The notes: a model not told the origin generated them from the sequence alone. DNA of 64,000 nt from Bacteroidales bacterium (GCA_017530105.1 JAFXMW010000033.1:24062-88061), one strand, 5' to 3'. Counted from the first letter of the stretch, positions 52,855-62,544 are shown. Made by a program: numbers and translations.

Positions 52855-53739
52855 ATGAAAAAAGTATTTGTCTTATTGCTTACCCTGACCGTTGTGGCCG
52901 CAGCCATGGCACAGGACGTGAAAATCAAACGTGGTAAAGTAACCATGAGTGAGGCCGACTACAATCTGCTGAAACAGAAAGCCGACTTATACGAAAAAAC
53001 ACAAAAGGCTCTGAACGAAACCCTTGAAGCCTATCAGAAACAACAGCAGATGAACGACATGTACAAACCTGTTGAACTGAAGACCTTCAACGACTCGGCC
53101 TCCTATGCCATAGGCAAGGACATCTACCAAAACTGGATGCAACAAAACCTCGGCATCAACGGCAATGCGGCTGGACAATCGATGATTGATTGCTACAAAG
53201 GGCAGAACACCTGGACCGATGCCATGATGCGTCCCCTGCTCAACCGTTTCCAACAAGAGTTTGAGAAACGCCAACGCGAAGAACAGGAAAAGATGATGGC
53301 AGGAAAAGACGACAACATTGCTGCCGGAAAGAAATTCCTCGAAGAGAACGCTCAAAACAAATCGGTTTACCAAACCAAGAGCGGTCTGCAATACAAGATT
53401 GAGAAGAAAGGCAACGGCAAAAAGCCCAAGGCTACCGACAAAGTTCGCGTACACTACACCGGCAAACTGCTTGACGGTAAAGTCTTCGACAGCAGCGTGG
53501 AGCGTGGCCAACCCGCCGAGTTCTTCCTCAACCAAGTCATTCCCGGCTGGACCGAAGGTCTGCAGTTGATGGACATCGGATCCAAATATACCCTTTACAT
53601 CCCCTACACCCTCGGCTATGGCGAACAGCCCATGGGTTCCATTCCTCCGGGATCCACACTGATTTTCGATGTCGAACTGCTCGACATCCTTCCCGCCGCT
53701 CCCCAAAACAACAACGGCATTCAAGTAATCCGCCAATAA
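52855..53739 (+). CDS. FKBP-type peptidyl-prolyl isomerase, exported
   Basis: A 294-aa periplasmic folding factor. A signal peptide (MKKVFVLLLTLTVVAAAMA) is followed by a helical dimerisation domain of the FkpA/Mip type (about 75-170) that contains SYAIGKDIYQNWMQQNL. The FKBP domain (about 185-285) has VRVHYTGKLLDGKVFDSS, QVIPGWTEGLQLM and YGEQPMGSIPPGSTLIFDVELLDI, with the usual aromatic active-site residues. Residues about 25-60 form a coiled coil. It starts 108 bp after buk and is followed 5 bp later by aroC, which may share its transcript. Confidence 0.94.
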   Translation: MKKVFVLLLTLTVVAAAMAQDVKIKRGKVTMSEADYNLLKQKADLYEKTQKALNETLEAYQKQQQMNDMYKPVELKTFNDSASYAIGKDIYQNWMQQNLGINGNAAGQSMIDCYKGQNTWTDAMMRPLLNRFQQEFEKRQREEQEKMMAGKDDNIAAGKKFLEENAQNKSVYQTKSGLQYKIEKKGNGKKPKATDKVRVHYTGKLLDGKVFDSSVERGQPAEFFLNQVIPGWTEGLQLMDIGSKYTLYIPYTLGYGEQPMGSIPPGSTLIFDVELLDILPAAPQNNNGIQVIRQ

Positions 53740-53744
53740 AACGG

Positions 53745-54692
53745 ATGAACACTTTCGGCAACACATTCCGGCTGACAACCTTCGGCGAGTCCCACGGCCC
53801 AGCAGTGGGCGGCATTATCGACGGTTGTCCAGCCGGAATGTCTGTTGACCAGTCTTTTGTCAACAACGAACTGCGTCGACGCCGTGAGGGAGACACCGCG
53901 TCGTCCCTCACTACGGCACGCAAAGAAGCCGACCAAGTGGAATGGCTCAGCGGCATATACCAAGGGCTCACACTGGGTACCCCTGTCGCCTTTCTGGTAA
54001 AAAACAACGATTGCCGTCCCGAAGATTATGAGACCCTACGGAACTGTTTCCGACCCGGTCATGCCGATTACACTTATAGCGAGAAATACGGTCACCGCGA
54101 CCACCGGGGCGGAGGACGTGCCTCGGGACGTGAGACAGTGGCTCGCGTCATTGGAGGTGCCATTGCCAAACTATGGCTCAACACCCAAGGCATCACCATT
54201 CTCTCCTCCCGACAAGGATACAGAATAACCTGTACAATCCAAGGCTTGCCCGCAGGCATCGGGGAACCCGTTTTCAACCGTCTCAACGCCAGTCTGGCCT
54301 TTGCAGCTCTTTCCATTCCGTCAGCCTCAGCCTTTGCCGTAGGCGAAAAGCCCGACGACTGGACACTGCCGTCCAATCTCTTCCCCGACCAATGGACAGC
54401 CGGAGGCACCGGCGACACCCTCACCTCAACAAACCATTGCGGTGGCATTCAGGGCGGCATCAGCAACGGTATGCCCGTGGTCTTTCACGTGGGTTTCCAC
54501 CCCCCCGTCACACAACCCGACGGAATGATTTGCCGCCAACCCGACGGCACCCTCCACACCGTGGCTCCCCACGGCCGACACGACCGCGACCATGCCTCGC
54601 GACTGCCCGTCATCGTGGAAAGCATGGCAGCGCTCACCATTGCCGACCTCCTCGCCACCCATCGTGCCACATCCGTCGGCAAAAACATGTAA
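53745..54692 (+). CDS. aroC: Chorismate synthase, short form
   Basis: A 315-aa FMN-dependent enzyme making chorismate from EPSP, the last common step to aromatic amino acids. Signatures are GESHGPAVGGIIDGCPAG (residues about 14-31), RPGHADYTYSEKYGHRDHRGGGRASGRET (about 102-130) and PHGRHDRDHASRLPVIVESMAA near the C-terminus. Chorismate synthases usually have 350-400 residues. Here the segment between ILSSRQGYRITC and the domain TIQGLPAGIGEPVF, which normally adds about 40 residues, is missing without a frameshift. The active-site residues remain, so it may still be functional. It lies between an FKBP gene (5 bp) and a DUF4369 lipoprotein gene (25 bp). Confidence 0.93.
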   Translation: MNTFGNTFRLTTFGESHGPAVGGIIDGCPAGMSVDQSFVNNELRRRREGDTASSLTTARKEADQVEWLSGIYQGLTLGTPVAFLVKNNDCRPEDYETLRNCFRPGHADYTYSEKYGHRDHRGGGRASGRETVARVIGGAIAKLWLNTQGITILSSRQGYRITCTIQGLPAGIGEPVFNRLNASLAFAALSIPSASAFAVGEKPDDWTLPSNLFPDQWTAGGTGDTLTSTNHCGGIQGGISNGMPVVFHVGFHPPVTQPDGMICRQPDGTLHTVAPHGRHDRDHASRLPVIVESMAALTIADLLATHRATSVGKNM

Positions 54693-54717
54693 TAACCCTT
54701 TAATCCAAACCACTCTA

Positions 54718-55458
54718 ATGAAAAGAATCCTCCTCATTGCCGCCACACTGATGCTTCTGGCCTCCTGCGGCAACAAAAACGACATAGTCATAGAAGGCAC
54801 CCTTGCCAACGGTGCCGGAAAAACCATCTATATTGAAGAAATGACACCGGAAAGCCGACTCTTCATCGACTCAGTTACACTCGACAGCAAAGGCCATTTC
54901 AAATACCGCTATGCCATGCCCTACCGCACCTTCTATAATGTTCACGTCAGCGAAGCCGACTACATAGTCCTGCTGCCCGACTTCGGTGAAACCGTCACCA
55001 TCGAAGGCAACTACGACTCCCTCTCCAACACCTACCACCTTAAAGGTGCAGGCGACTCACAACTCCTTTGGCAGCTGCAAGACTACTCCAACCACGGCAG
55101 TGAGGTGCTGCACGACATCGTTTCCACCGACCAACAGAACCAGCAGCTCCTTGCCGAAGGCAAAATCTCGCAAGCCCAATACGACGAAGCCCGCAAAGAG
55201 ACCGACTCCATCTACCTCGCAGCCTTCGCCGACCAACAGCACTACGTCGTCGACTTCATTCAAGAGCATCTCGGCTCCCTCGTCACACTCATAGCCCTCT
55301 ACAAACCCTTCAACAACCGTCCGCTCATCAACCCCGCCGACAGTTTCGAATTCTACGATGCCGTTCTCGAAGGCCTCGAAGAGACCATGCCCGACAACCC
55401 CCATACCCTCAACTTCAAGAACCAAGTTGAACGCACCCGTTTCCAATATGCCCGGTAA
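54718..55458 (+). CDS. DUF4369 lipoprotein lacking the thioredoxin domain
   Basis: A 246-aa lipoprotein. ATG 54718 begins a clean signal (MKRILLIAATLMLLASCGNK, lipid Cys17); the frame is open further upstream, inside aroC. Residues about 23-120 are a DUF4369 domain (IVIEGTLANGAGKTIYIEEMTPES...DSVTLDSKGHFKY). In many Bacteroidota proteins this domain precedes a thioredoxin/AhpC-TSA domain with CxxC; here a helical segment follows and the protein ends without it. It is probably an envelope protein without its own redox site. The lpxH start codon lies within its last codons (11-nt overlap). Confidence 0.85.
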   Translation: MKRILLIAATLMLLASCGNKNDIVIEGTLANGAGKTIYIEEMTPESRLFIDSVTLDSKGHFKYRYAMPYRTFYNVHVSEADYIVLLPDFGETVTIEGNYDSLSNTYHLKGAGDSQLLWQLQDYSNHGSEVLHDIVSTDQQNQQLLAEGKISQAQYDEARKETDSIYLAAFADQQHYVVDFIQEHLGSLVTLIALYKPFNNRPLINPADSFEFYDAVLEGLEETMPDNPHTLNFKNQVERTRFQYAR

Positions 55459-56209
55459 CAAACTCTACTTTATCACCGACGCACATCTTGGGGCTGGCAA
55501 CGACTCCCTCCAGCGCGAAAAAGAACTCTGCCAACTCCTGGACCGCATGAAAGAGGATGCCGCCATGGTAGTCCTGCTGGGCGACATGTTCGACTTCTGG
55601 TTCACCTACCGCCATGTCGTGCCCAAAGGGCATATCCGTTTCCTCGGCCGACTGGCTCAACTGGCCGATGCCGGTGTAAAGCTCCATTTCTTCATCGGCA
55701 ACCACGACATGTGGCTATTCAACTACCTGAAAGAAGAAATGGACATCACCATGCACGACGAACCCGACACCCTTGAGTTCGACGGCAAACGCTTCCTCGT
55801 CGGTCACGGCGACGGCCTGGGACACCTCGACAAACGCTACGACTTCCTTCGGCGCATCTTCCGCAGCCGCCTCAACCAACGGCTTTTCTCCCTCCTGCCC
55901 CAATGGATGACTTTCGGCGTTGCCACTGGTTGGAGCTCCAAAAGCCGAAAGGGGCATATCAAGAAAAACCCCGACATCTTCAAATACCAAGGCGACGACC
56001 GCGAAGGCATAGTCATCTACTGCCGCCAACGCCTACAAAAAGAGCATTTCGACTACTGTGTCTTTGGACACCGCCACACCCCGCTGACCCGCCAAATCCA
56101 CGCCGACAACGGAAACTCCTCCCTATACGTTAACGTAGGCGATTGGATACTGAACCGCAATTACGCCGTCTACACCGACGGTCAACTCACCCTCCACAAC
56201 TTGGAATAA
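55448..56209 (+). CDS. lpxH: UDP-2,3-diacylglucosamine diphosphatase (LpxH-like)
   Basis: A 253-aa calcineurin-like phosphoesterase that makes lipid X in lipid A synthesis. All metal motifs are intact: DAHLG, LGDMFDFWF, GNHDMW, VGHGDGLG and FGHRHTP. FRSRLNQRLFSLLPQWMTFG is the helical lid that binds the acyl chains. ATG 55448 overlaps the end of the DUF4369 gene by 11 nt; an open frame to 55358 is noncoding. It is peripheral to the inner membrane. No other lipid A gene is near. Confidence 0.92.
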   Translation: MPGNKLYFITDAHLGAGNDSLQREKELCQLLDRMKEDAAMVVLLGDMFDFWFTYRHVVPKGHIRFLGRLAQLADAGVKLHFFIGNHDMWLFNYLKEEMDITMHDEPDTLEFDGKRFLVGHGDGLGHLDKRYDFLRRIFRSRLNQRLFSLLPQWMTFGVATGWSSKSRKGHIKKNPDIFKYQGDDREGIVIYCRQRLQKEHFDYCVFGHRHTPLTRQIHADNGNSSLYVNVGDWILNRNYAVYTDGQLTLHNLE

Positions 56210-56286
56210 GCCACTAATCCAACCACACATATTACAGAAAAAAACAATCCGTTGCGCTCATTGTGGATCGGATTAATACTTTAGAG

Positions 56287-56393
56287 GTCTTCTATAAATC
56301 ACCCCTTAGGGGTGAGATATGAATAACACCGTACGCAGTGCGGTGATTATCTGAGACTACGGAGTGCGTCCCGACAGGGACGCGACATAAATA
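56287..56393 (+). repeat. Interspersed hairpin element, copy B
   Basis: Three successive hairpins: CACCCC-tta-GGGGTG, CACCGTAC-gca-GTGCGGTG and GCGTCCC-gaca-GGGACGC, followed by GACAT. It is homologous to copy A (21903-22020), with base changes on both sides of the stems. It lies in the 359-bp gap 56210-56568, which otherwise holds only the promoter and leader of the next gene. Confidence 0.85.
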
Positions 56394-56449
56394 ATATTTC
56401 ATTCAAGGGGAAGACCCCTAATATTTTTTCCTAATATAAAAAAAAGTTG

Positions 56450-56457
56450 TATCTTTG
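56450..56457 (+). promoter_or_regulatory. -7 element for the gene at 56569
   Basis: TATCTTTG in AGTTGTATCTTTGCAG, 112 bp before the ATG. Confidence 0.7.
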
Positions 56458-56461
56458 CAGC

Positions 56462-56523
56462 CGGAAAACAAGGGTTTTCCAGCAGCTGAGCGGCAGGATA
56501 AGGAAGTTCTGCCTGTCGCTTCA
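56462..56523 (+). promoter_or_regulatory. Structured leader of the secreted-protein pair
   Basis: Two hairpins lie in the predicted 5' untranslated region: GGAAAAC-aagg-GTTTTCC (56462-56479) and AGCGGCAGG...CCTGTCGCT (about 56489-56522, one G-U pair). Confidence 0.5.
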
Positions 56524-56568
56524 ACCCAAAGCAATTAATCAGAACCCAACATATTAAATATCAATATT

Positions 56569-58101
56569 ATGAAAAAACAATCATTATTAAAAACAGCATT
56601 GCTGATTGTCTATATGGCTGGGCAATCGGCTCTCGGCCAAAGCATCGGCACCCTGTATAATACCGATGCAACTGGAATGAACAGCATCATCCGCCAGATA
56701 CCTGGCTACCCTGGCAGGTATATCACCGCCACATCCCATTCCTTCCCCTCTTCCGCCCTCGAAAACCACTTCATCTACACCGATTTCACATACCTCTACG
56801 ATGTGAAAGTAGCCGAAGGCCTTTTCATCAAAGACTTCGAAATAGTCGACAGGTTGGTATTCTTCTGCGGATACAATTTGAGCAACTCGGGATTCCTGGG
56901 CTGGTTCAATATCGACAGTCTCTTTTTCAACGGCGTCGGAGTACATGTCGATGCAACATTGTCCTCTCTCGGGCTACTATCGCTTGATGACATCGAGGTG
57001 TACAAGGATGCCGGCAACCGTATTCACATTGCCGGTTTCGGCCCCGATAACCTTGTCCCTGGAAGTATGTCCTACTTAGCCTTCGAGGCCAAGGGAGACC
57101 TGGCAACAGGAATGCAATACAGAGTCCAAAAACTGTTGCAAATAGCCATGTATGCCGATATAGTCGATATTGCCGTCACCGACAACTACGTGGTTTATTT
57201 GGGCAGGATGAAAAGTCAGGAATGTCTTCAGCATTTTTGCATGGGTGTTTCGCTGCAGCCGTTCCCCAAATTCGGCATGTTCGACAATCCCCCCTTCTAT
57301 TTACACTATTTTGAGACTGTAACCTATTCCATGCCTGGAACCGTAATGAGCGACAATGAAGACCCTGTCAAAATAACCCTCCCCAAAATAGTGTTCCAAA
57401 GCGGTGACACTGTGGCGGTATGTTCACACAGAAGAGACTTTAGTTCTATTCCACCATGTATTTTTCCATATAATAGTCTTGTTTATTCAAATACCTATTT
57501 GGCTCTGCGAAGATTTGACCTCTCGCCGCTGCTTATCAACAACCCCATTGTCATGATTTCCGCCGATGGAGTAAAACTGAACAACAATGGAGTGAACTCC
57601 ATTGACGGATTTGAATACGACCCCGTGTCGAAAACCTATGTCGTCCTCCACAGCCATGAAACCCCATCCTATTTAAAAGAATATGCCGTTGCATGCCTCG
57701 ACTATTCCTCCGGTTATGCTCCCGCCTATGTCCAATCCGACTACCAAGTCACATACAACACATATAGCTACTGGGAACCACATGGTCTGTGCCTGAACGG
57801 GAACTCAGCATATGTCGTTTGCGGACACAAGTACAATCCTCCTCTCTATGATTTAATGTTTTGGAGCAACCAATTCAACAATCCAGGTTCATGCAACAGA
57901 CTCCAATTTAACAAAACAACCAATTTCCCAAGAATAGATCCAAAAGTAGAGAAAAACGAACAGATGCCCACGACATGGAGCAACCTGTATTTTCAATACA
58001 TTGACCAATACTCAATACATGTACGTCCAGCACTCATTCTTTGCACTCGCTCGTCATCAAACAATAACGATACCGCAATAGAAAACAACAATCATCAATA
58101 A
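56569..58101 (+). CDS. Secreted protein of unknown function (possible beta-propeller)
   Basis: A 510-aa exported protein (signal peptide MKKQSLLKTALLIVYMAGQSALG) that I do not recognise. The mature part is beta-rich with repeated strand patterns (for example IVDRLVFFCGYN, NYVVYLGRM, DTVAVCSHRR, NSAYVVCGHKY) at roughly 70-90-residue intervals, which suggests a propeller. There are several cysteines. The C-terminus (TRSSSNNNDTAIENNNHQ) is low complexity and has no T9SS domain, so secretion may stop at the periplasm or outer leaflet. The next gene, with a T9SS signal, starts 18 bp downstream; the two likely function together. Base composition is a little lower in GC than the core genes. Confidence 0.75.
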   Translation: MKKQSLLKTALLIVYMAGQSALGQSIGTLYNTDATGMNSIIRQIPGYPGRYITATSHSFPSSALENHFIYTDFTYLYDVKVAEGLFIKDFEIVDRLVFFCGYNLSNSGFLGWFNIDSLFFNGVGVHVDATLSSLGLLSLDDIEVYKDAGNRIHIAGFGPDNLVPGSMSYLAFEAKGDLATGMQYRVQKLLQIAMYADIVDIAVTDNYVVYLGRMKSQECLQHFCMGVSLQPFPKFGMFDNPPFYLHYFETVTYSMPGTVMSDNEDPVKITLPKIVFQSGDTVAVCSHRRDFSSIPPCIFPYNSLVYSNTYLALRRFDLSPLLINNPIVMISADGVKLNNNGVNSIDGFEYDPVSKTYVVLHSHETPSYLKEYAVACLDYSSGYAPAYVQSDYQVTYNTYSYWEPHGLCLNGNSAYVVCGHKYNPPLYDLMFWSNQFNNPGSCNRLQFNKTTNFPRIDPKVEKNEQMPTTWSNLYFQYIDQYSIHVRPALILCTRSSSNNNDTAIENNNHQ

Positions 58102-58119
58102 CCCAAACAACAAATAGCC

Positions 58120-59658
58120 ATGAAAAAGAATTTTTTACTTCCAATCGTTGCCATAGCAACAATCTGCATAGCAGAGAATGTCCAGGCGCAACGCCCCGTT
58201 GGGGATACCGTGAGAGAAGCTGAAGCAACATATTTCTACAACTATTATACAAAACCCGAAAACTGGTTTAACAATCCTGATAGCAATTCCATGTGGTTTC
58301 AAGCTCCTCAAACTTCTTTTCCAGATTGCGTACCATTTTTATCTAATTGGTTAGAATACAGAAATGGCAATGGAATAAGCGGTATGCAGATGTATTCCGA
58401 CAAGCCTCTCAAAATTCTTGGCATCGCCGCTGTCGCCACTATGCAGAGATGGCTCGACACAACCTGTTCATATTATATGAGTGGATGGTATCATCACCCC
58501 GGTCTCCCTGAAGATAACAGCGAAATGTTTCCTGGAGTTTTTTTCCCAAACACACTGGACACCACTATCGCCGGACGGGTGACGGACTCCTTGATTCTGT
58601 ATCAAACAACCGTTAAAGTGCCACGCAAACTGGCCGCCGCCCCGTGGAGGATAGAATACCCCCACCGTTACATGTATCTTCCAAATTTTACAGGATATAG
58701 AAGAGACAGAGGCTATGTTTATGATGAAGCAATATTGCCACTATACGAGGCAATGTTCGACAAACCGGTGGTAGTGGACGACTCCTTTATCGTGGCTGGC
58801 ACTTTCCGCAACAACGAGAAAATTTTAGGCTGGCACAAACCTCCTAACATGTCCAACTCCCAGATAGGAAGTGAAAATATGTACCTATGGAATCACCAAC
58901 CAACAAGATACATAGTATCGCAAAGATATTGCCTTGCAAAGCCCTATATGGATTCAAGTTTAATAATATGGTTCAAAATGGATGACAGTTGCACCTTTTG
59001 GCAAAGAAAATTAGTTAGTCAGTACCAAAACAACCCTCACCCGCCAGGAACCTACAATTGGTCCATGCTGCTCTACCCCATCATCGACCCCGTTTTCGAC
59101 ACGGTGATTTGCCACGATGTCACAAATGTCACCGTAGCAGAACGATCCGGCAGCAACGCCACCCTGATGTGGAACTCCCGCGACCCGGGTCCTTTCGAGG
59201 TGGCCTACGGCAAATACACCGACCCGTGGGAAAACTTCATCCACCTCACCACCAACGACCCCACCATCACCCTCACAGGCCTCACCAGAGGCATCATCTA
59301 CTTCGCCATGGTGCGCAGCTATTGCACCATCAACGGGGAATGGGGCGAATGGTCCTCGCCCGTGGAGGTGGAGGTCTACGGGCAGGACGATCCCATAGCC
59401 ATCCCCCAAACCGATGACACCGACAGAGTCACTCTCCTGATGCCCAACCCCGCCCAAGGAAAAACCACCGTGGTGTCGGGCTACGGCCTGAAAAGTGTGA
59501 CTGTCTACGACCTGAACGGCAAGAAAGTCCTGCAGCAGGAGACCGAAGGCCATTCGGCAGAAATCGACCTGTCGCACCTGCCCGACGGCACCTACATCGC
59601 CGCCATCCTCACCCGCCGCGGCATCATAACCAAACGCTTGGTAATAGCCAACAAATGA
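58120..59658 (+). CDS. T9SS type A sorting-domain protein
   Basis: A 512-aa secreted protein. The signal peptide is MKKNFLLPIVAIATICIAENVQA. The N-terminal ~320 residues are not recognised; they resemble neighbouring families of uncharacterised Bacteroidota surface proteins. Residues about 335-420 form a fibronectin type III-like module (VTVAERSGSNATLMWNSRDPGPFEVAYG...). The C-terminal ~75 residues are a T9SS type A domain (TLLMPNPAQGKTTVVSGYGLKSVTVYDLNGKKVLQQ...). It should be translocated and attached to the cell surface. It follows the previous secreted gene by 18 bp and ends at a bidirectional terminator. Confidence 0.85.
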   Translation: MKKNFLLPIVAIATICIAENVQAQRPVGDTVREAEATYFYNYYTKPENWFNNPDSNSMWFQAPQTSFPDCVPFLSNWLEYRNGNGISGMQMYSDKPLKILGIAAVATMQRWLDTTCSYYMSGWYHHPGLPEDNSEMFPGVFFPNTLDTTIAGRVTDSLILYQTTVKVPRKLAAAPWRIEYPHRYMYLPNFTGYRRDRGYVYDEAILPLYEAMFDKPVVVDDSFIVAGTFRNNEKILGWHKPPNMSNSQIGSENMYLWNHQPTRYIVSQRYCLAKPYMDSSLIIWFKMDDSCTFWQRKLVSQYQNNPHPPGTYNWSMLLYPIIDPVFDTVICHDVTNVTVAERSGSNATLMWNSRDPGPFEVAYGKYTDPWENFIHLTTNDPTITLTGLTRGIIYFAMVRSYCTINGEWGEWSSPVEVEVYGQDDPIAIPQTDDTDRVTLLMPNPAQGKTTVVSGYGLKSVTVYDLNGKKVLQQETEGHSAEIDLSHLPDGTYIAAILTRRGIITKRLVIANK

Positions 59659-59678
59659 ACCGCATCATAACAAAAACA

Positions 59679-59715
59679 GAAAAGGCAGGCACCACAGCGG
59701 TACCCGCCTTTTTGT
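59679..59715. terminator. Bidirectional terminator
   Basis: A 14-position stem with two mismatches (AAAAGGCAGGCACC / GGTACCCGCCTTTT) lies between convergent genes ending at 59658 and 59732. An A-run on one side and a T-run on the other suit both directions. Confidence 0.75.
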
Positions 59716-59731
59716 TCACACATACGGAAGT

Positions 59732-62326
59732 TTATTTCTGCTGGGGGTTGTAGAACACAAACTGCCCGTCTATCACATCGATGATAATCGTGTCGTTGGT
59801 CTTGATTTTCTCCTCCAGTATCTGGCGCGACAGCTCGTTGAGTATCTCGCGCTGTATCACCCTCTTCACAGGCCGTGCGCCCATTGCCGGGTCGTAGCCT
59901 ATGGTGGCCAGGTGGTCTATGGCCTCGTCGGTGGCGCTGATGAGGATTTCGTTCTTCTCCAGCATCTTGGCGGCATTGTTCAGCTGTATCTTCACAACCT
60001 CGCGTATCTGTTGCTTAGTAAGAGGACGGAACATCACTATCTCGTCGATACGGTTCAAGAACTCAGGACGCACCTGCTGTTTTAGCATCTCCAGCACAGC
60101 CTTCTTGGTCTCGTCCAACTCATATTCAGTCACCAATCCGCCTTCCAGCCGCTCGCGAATCACATCGCTGCCCATGTTCGACGTCATGATGATCACCGTG
60201 TTCTTGAAGTCAGCCGTACGGCCCTTGTTGTCGGTCAGGCGGCCATCCTCAAGCACCTGCAGCAAAGTGTTGAACACATCGGGGTGAGCCTTCTCAATCT
60301 CGTCGAAAAGCACTATGCTGTAAGGCTTTCTTCTCACGGCCTCGGTCAGTTGTCCGCTCTCGTCGTAGCCCACGTATCCCGGAGGCGCTCCTATCAACCG
60401 CGACACACTGTGACGCTCCTGATACTCGCTCATGTCGATACGCACCATCATATCCTCATCGTCAAACATCACCTCGGCCAGTGCCCGCGCCAGTTCGGTC
60501 TTACCCACGCCTGTGGTTCCCAAGAAGAGGAAACTGCCTATGGGTCGGCGTCCGTCGCTCAAGCCCGTGCGGCTGCGGCGTATGGCGTTGGCGATGGTGC
60601 TGATGGCCTCGTCCTGTCCCACCACACGCTTGTGCAACTCATCTTCAAGATGCAACAGCCTTTCGCGTTCGCTTTGCAGCATCCGCGTCACTGGGATACC
60701 GGTCCATTTCGACACCACTTCGGCAATCTGCTCCGAGTCAACTTCCTCGTTTATCATGGCGTTGTCGGCCTGCATCTCTTTCAGCTGCTGCTTCAAGTCG
60801 GCCACATGTTTCTCGGCCTCCTTGATGCGGCCGTAGCGCAGTTCAGCCACCTTGCCATAGTCGCCGGTGCGCTCGGCCTGTTCGGCCTCGAACTTGTAGC
60901 TCTCGATGTTCTTCACCTCCGACTGGATGCTCTCCACGATGCTCTTCTCGCTCTGCCAGCGTGCCTTCATCTGGTTACGCTGCTCGCTCAAATCGGCAAT
61001 CTCCTTGCCCAATTGCGCCAGCTTGTCGGTGTCGTTTTCGCGCTTGATGGCCTCACGTTCAATCTCCAGCTGACGGATACGGCGTTCAATCTCGTCCAAT
61101 TCCTCGGGCACCGAGTCAATCTCCAGTCTGAGCTTGGCGGCAGCCTCGTCAATCAGGTCGATGGCCTTGTCGGGCAGAAAACGGTCGCTGATGTAGCGGT
61201 GGCTCAGCTCGGCGGCGGCAATGATGGCCTCGTCCTTGATACGCACCTTGTGGTGTACCTCATAGCGTTCCTTCAGACCACGCAAAATACTTATGGTATC
61301 GTTCACATCCGGCTCGTCAATCAGCACACTCTGGAAACGGCGCTCCAAAGCCTTGTCCTTCTCGAAATACTTCTGATACTCGGCCAAGGTTGTGGCGCCG
61401 ATAGCCCGCAACTCGCCTCGTGCCAAGGCTGGCTTCAGAATGTTGGCTGCATCCATGGCCCCCTCGCCTCCGCCGGCACCCACCAAAGTGTGGATCTCGT
61501 CGATAAAGAGGATAATCTCGCCGTCGGCCTCGTTGATTTCGCGGATAACACTCTTCAACCTCTCCTCAAACTCGCCCTTGTACTTGGCGCCGGCAATCAG
61601 AGCTCCCATGTCAAGGCTGTAGATGGTCTTGCTCTTCAGGTTCTCAGGCACGTCGCCGCTGACAATACGGTGCGCCAAGCCCTCGGCAATGGCCGTCTTA
61701 CCCACACCGGGTTCACCAATCAGGATGGGGTTGTTCTTTGTCCTGCGGCTGAGGATTTGCAACACACGCCTAATCTCCTCGTCGCGCCCGATAACGGGGT
61801 CCAGCTTGCCCGCCTGAGCCAACTGGTTGAGGTTTTTAGCGTACTTGTTCAAGGCGTTGTAAGTCTCCTCGGCGCTCTGGCTGCCCACCTTGCTGCCCTT
61901 GCGCAGGTCGGCGATGGCGGCCTTCAAACCTTTCTCGCTCACACCTGCATCCTTCATCAGGCGCGACACCTCGTCGCGTCCCGACAGCAAGCCCAGCAAC
62001 AGATGTTCAATCGACACAAAGTCGTCGCCCATCTCCGTGGCCAACTGCGTAGCCTTCACCAACGCCTGGTTGGCATCGTTGCTCAGGTACTGGCTTCCGC
62101 CGCTCACCCTCGGCAAACGGTCAATCAGTGCATCAATCTGCTGCGACAGCCGGGGGATGTTCACCTCCAACTTCTTCAGCAGGAAAGGAGTAACGTTCTC
62201 GTCCTCGCTCAAAATACCCTTGAGCAGATGCCCGGTCTCAATGGCCTGGTGCTGGCGGCTCATGGCAATCTCCTGAGCTTTCTGGACGGCCTCCTGTGCT
62301 TTGATAGTAAAATTGTTTATATTCAT
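59732..62326 (-). CDS. clpB: ATP-dependent disaggregase ClpB
   Basis: An 864-aa Hsp100 chaperone that extracts proteins from aggregates with DnaK. Domains in order: Clp N domain (about 1-145), AAA1 with Walker A GEPGVGKT and Walker B LFIDEIH, the ClpB-specific coiled-coil middle domain (about 405-525), AAA2 with Walker A GTTGVGKT (GPTGVGKT is more usual) and LFDEIEKAH, and the C-terminal oligomerisation domain. The full length and the M-domain separate it from ClpA/ClpC. No TAnnTTTG promoter is seen upstream. Two identical boxes at 62450-62506 may mediate heat-shock or stress control. Confidence 0.96.
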   Translation of the reverse strand: MNINNFTIKAQEAVQKAQEIAMSRQHQAIETGHLLKGILSEDENVTPFLLKKLEVNIPRLSQQIDALIDRLPRVSGGSQYLSNDANQALVKATQLATEMGDDFVSIEHLLLGLLSGRDEVSRLMKDAGVSEKGLKAAIADLRKGSKVGSQSAEETYNALNKYAKNLNQLAQAGKLDPVIGRDEEIRRVLQILSRRTKNNPILIGEPGVGKTAIAEGLAHRIVSGDVPENLKSKTIYSLDMGALIAGAKYKGEFEERLKSVIREINEADGEIILFIDEIHTLVGAGGGEGAMDAANILKPALARGELRAIGATTLAEYQKYFEKDKALERRFQSVLIDEPDVNDTISILRGLKERYEVHHKVRIKDEAIIAAAELSHRYISDRFLPDKAIDLIDEAAAKLRLEIDSVPEELDEIERRIRQLEIEREAIKRENDTDKLAQLGKEIADLSEQRNQMKARWQSEKSIVESIQSEVKNIESYKFEAEQAERTGDYGKVAELRYGRIKEAEKHVADLKQQLKEMQADNAMINEEVDSEQIAEVVSKWTGIPVTRMLQSERERLLHLEDELHKRVVGQDEAISTIANAIRRSRTGLSDGRRPIGSFLFLGTTGVGKTELARALAEVMFDDEDMMVRIDMSEYQERHSVSRLIGAPPGYVGYDESGQLTEAVRRKPYSIVLFDEIEKAHPDVFNTLLQVLEDGRLTDNKGRTADFKNTVIIMTSNMGSDVIRERLEGGLVTEYELDETKKAVLEMLKQQVRPEFLNRIDEIVMFRPLTKQQIREVVKIQLNNAAKMLEKNEILISATDEAIDHLATIGYDPAMGARPVKRVIQREILNELSRQILEEKIKTNDTIIIDVIDGQFVFYNPQQK

Positions 62327-62449
62327 AATGCTTAATTTTTATTCTGTTCAACAATGGTCCGGTTGACAATTGTGTACGGCCTGCAACAGCCACACACTTT
62401 TTCAACCGTCAATAATTTTGTTTCAAATTCCACGCCAAACCCTTTCCTG

Positions 62450-62506
62450 TGCCATTCTGTCACCAAAAACCGCTCCATTTTCAATACAAATCTGCCATAT
62501 TGTCAC
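62450..62506 (-). promoter_or_regulatory. Twin boxes upstream of clpB
   Basis: TGCCATTCTGTCAC (62450-62463) and TGCCATATTGTCAC (62493-62506) are the same 14-mer except for two central bases. On the coding strand of clpB they read GTGACAnnATGGCA. The start-to-start distance is 43 bp, four helical turns, so a regulator could bind both on one face. Confidence 0.55.
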
Positions 62507-62544
62507 AAAATAGAACCAGACACGAATCAGCCAACTTATTGTAA

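Noticed and set aside
62430-62470. Sigma-54 promoter upstream of clpB
   Set aside because: On the minus strand TGGCAC is present but the required TTGC at the right distance is not; GG occurs where GC is needed.
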